Assembly (NCBI GenBank): GCA_011800805.1
Contig: MPNW01000067.1
Coordinates: 11,456 to 56,544 of the forward strand
From: Hirudo medicinalis
Lineage: Eukaryota > Annelida > Clitellata > Hirudinida > Hirudinidae
Direction of reading: 5' to 3'
DNA length: 45,089 bases
Shown: positions 43,883 to 45,089 of the stretch, piece by piece
Position numbering within the stretch: the stretch's first letter is position 1
How the letters are laid out: every line of letters begins with the position of its first letter
Position numbers and translations under genes: made by a program
Notes under the pieces: model-generated
The model's database searches: none
Told to the model about the DNA's origin: nothing
The model's input: only the letters and a program-made list of their open reading frames with translations

Positions 43883-44004
43883 TGTTATAACCCTGAAAAT
43901 GCCATCAATTAATTTTTAAAGTTATATTTATGTTTAATTAGTTTTCGATTATATTCACTATCTTTTAGTTCTACGGCGAGACAAAAATCTCAGACAGAAG
44001 CATA
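43883..44004 (+). mobile_element. Partial LTR copy, cut off at an N
   Basis: It starts TGTTATAACCCTGAAAATGC, preceded by ATAT, like the solo LTR at 3684. It stays homologous for about 120 bases (through ttctacggcgagacaaaaat) and then stops near the N at 44005. The rest is missing or lost at an assembly join. Confidence 0.8.
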
Positions 44005-44187
44005 NTAAACTTGACGAACAAGTCCGAACGTTCTCCTATGCAATGCTTTGCTAAATCACGAGGCAATACTTTACAACATTGCAATATTTCATTAAAACAA
44101 AAGTAAAGTTTACAAGAGATGGGTTAAAATTAAGGAAGATAACAGGAATTTACGTTAAAAGAACTATTTAGCTTGTGAAATAAATAT

Positions 44188-44515
44188 TGTTATAACCCTG
44201 AAAATGCCATCAATTAATTTTTAAAGTTATATTTATGTTTAATTAGTTTACGTTGTATTCACTATCTTTTAGTTCTACGGCGATCATAAAATAACACACA
44301 GAAGCAGACAAGATCTCAGACAGAAGAAAAAAGATCTCAGAGAATCTCGAAGCCCACATTGAAGAACTTTCCTATTCAGCAAATAATCACGCAACTGACC
44401 GTTACGCAATAACTGGCAGCAGGATTATTGCGTAAGCGTGGTATTTACAGTTAATACCACTCAGTTGATAACTGAATATTTGCTGGACAATCCCAACAAT
44501 AAACTCGGCATAAAG
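44188..44515 (+). mobile_element. LTR copy lacking its last bases, at the left of a retroelement remnant
   Basis: It is preceded by ATAT and begins TGTTATAACCC. It matches the solo LTR over about 300 bases, apart from a duplication of about 21 bases near 44319 (cagacagaagaaaaaagatc). The match ends at cggcataaa, about 22 bases before the LTR should end. The tail of the LTR and the primer-binding site are therefore deleted. Confidence 0.8.
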
Positions 44516-45070
44516 GGCTGTGCTGAAAAGATTGACGTGGGGTTGAACAAAAGCAGTTCAGCAGATGTCGAGGTTGCAGAATCAGAAATAGTGGACAGGA
44601 TGGAATCTGCTGATGGAAACAGAGAGAGTGAAATTCTCGATGGGTGTGAGGCTATGGATTGCTCGAAGTCGCTGACGTCAGAGGTTCGGATCGAACCTTT
44701 CGATGGGACTATAGAAGACCACCCGGGTGTCGATGAAGCGGTGAAGATGATATGTCAGGTACTCAGCTGGTGGAGATTTAAATGTTCGATTTTAGGATAC
44801 TGGGGGAGGCAGGGTGACTATAGAGTAGAATGGAATTGCCAAAATCTCAGAGTTACCATAGATTCAAGGCAAGGCATTCGTGGGCCATGTTTGGTGAAGG
44901 AGGTCGTGGGCTGGACAACAGCAGTTGCCGCGGGGCTGCACTTCAGTGGTAAGGGTCTATTGGGGAGATGGCTGACACGAAGGAGTCGAGGTAGAGACTG
45001 TATTCCCAGAGTGAAGATGAACCATTCGGTTGCACATGGCAGGGAGTCTGTTCGGGACGAACAGATTTAA
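44516..45070 (+). mobile_element. Internal tail of an LTR retroelement with an unrecognised open frame
   Basis: An open frame runs from inside the LTR through to TAA at 45068-45070. Its first in-frame ATG is near 44600, so the LTR part is not clearly translated. The sequence is richer in GC than its surroundings. The C-terminal part is Trp/Gly/Arg-rich (VLSWWRFKCSILGYWGR, FSGKGLLGRWLTRRSRGR). I see no integrase, reverse transcriptase or protease motif. Its position just before the polypurine tract is where the last ORF of an LTR element ends, so it is probably the 3' end of a larger ORF after internal deletion. Confidence 0.55.
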
Positions 45071-45089
45071 GAAGGGGGCAATGTTATAA
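45069..45089 (+). mobile_element. Polypurine tract and start of a 3' LTR
   Basis: aagaagggggca (45069-45080) is a plus-strand primer tract. TGTTATAA (45082-45089) is the first part of the LTR, cut off by the end of the window. Confidence 0.75.

Noticed and set aside
1..45089. CRISPR arrays, bacterial operons or ribosome binding sites
   Set aside because: Spliced genes and eukaryotic transposons throughout; the tandem repeats found have no spacer structure.

Overview
This window is nuclear DNA of an animal. The genes are split by many short AT-rich introns with GT..AG borders. The gene set is metazoan (SCAI, TRUB2, a KIF17/OSM-3 kinesin, LRRC27, a cysteine cathepsin), and the spaces between genes hold decayed LINEs, hAT, pogo and Helitron DNA transposons, and LTR copies. 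AT-richness, ATT/GAT microsatellites and the transposon mix fit a non-vertebrate, probably aquatic invertebrate. I cannot name a phylum from the sequence alone.

Layout. 1-4.0 kb is a transposon graveyard: two LINE pieces on the minus strand, one LINE and one hAT piece on the plus strand, and a solo LTR flanked by a 4-bp ATAT duplication. It contains a visible assembly scar, an exact 88-bp duplication on either side of one N. 4.2-4.7 kb is a small two-exon gene of unknown function. 5.7-8.6 kb holds a Tol2-like hAT relic, an internally deleted Helitron with an intact 3' hairpin, a coding-like minisatellite and a 132-bp mini-Helitron. 9.2-12.5 kb is a ten-exon gene joining a WW domain to a CUE-like domain and a Gly-Pro-rich tail. 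It includes a 17-nt microexon. 13.6-16.6 kb is TRUB2 in eight exons, and 17.5-27.5 kb is SCAI in fifteen exons. SCAI intron 3 carries one LINE nested inside another.

27.5-32.6 kb has no gene I can support. It has a strong palindrome, a GAT-type minisatellite and microsatellites. From 32.6 kb on, the supported genes are on the minus strand: the KIF17-like kinesin (35.6 to 32.6 kb, 3' end not found), a cathepsin-type protease (39.1 to 36.2 kb, ten exons) and an LRRC27-like leucine-rich-repeat protein (42.3 to 39.9 kb, ten exons). 42.9-43.9 kb is a pogo-type transposase relic. The last 1.2 kb is LTR material of the same family as the solo LTR at 3.7 kb, ending at a polypurine tract and the start of another LTR.

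The genes do not form an operon or a single pathway. They are ordinary housekeeping, regulatory and cytoskeletal genes. KIF17 and LRRC27 are the only pair with a possible shared (ciliary) context, which is weak. The exon models were built by hand and checked by reading phase at every junction. The least certain points are the 3' end of the kinesin, the SCAI start codon and one LRRC27 junction that seems to need a GC-AG intron. The most novel-looking gene is the WW/CUE protein, and the most informative mobile-element signal is the LTR family that repeatedly sits at ATAT.
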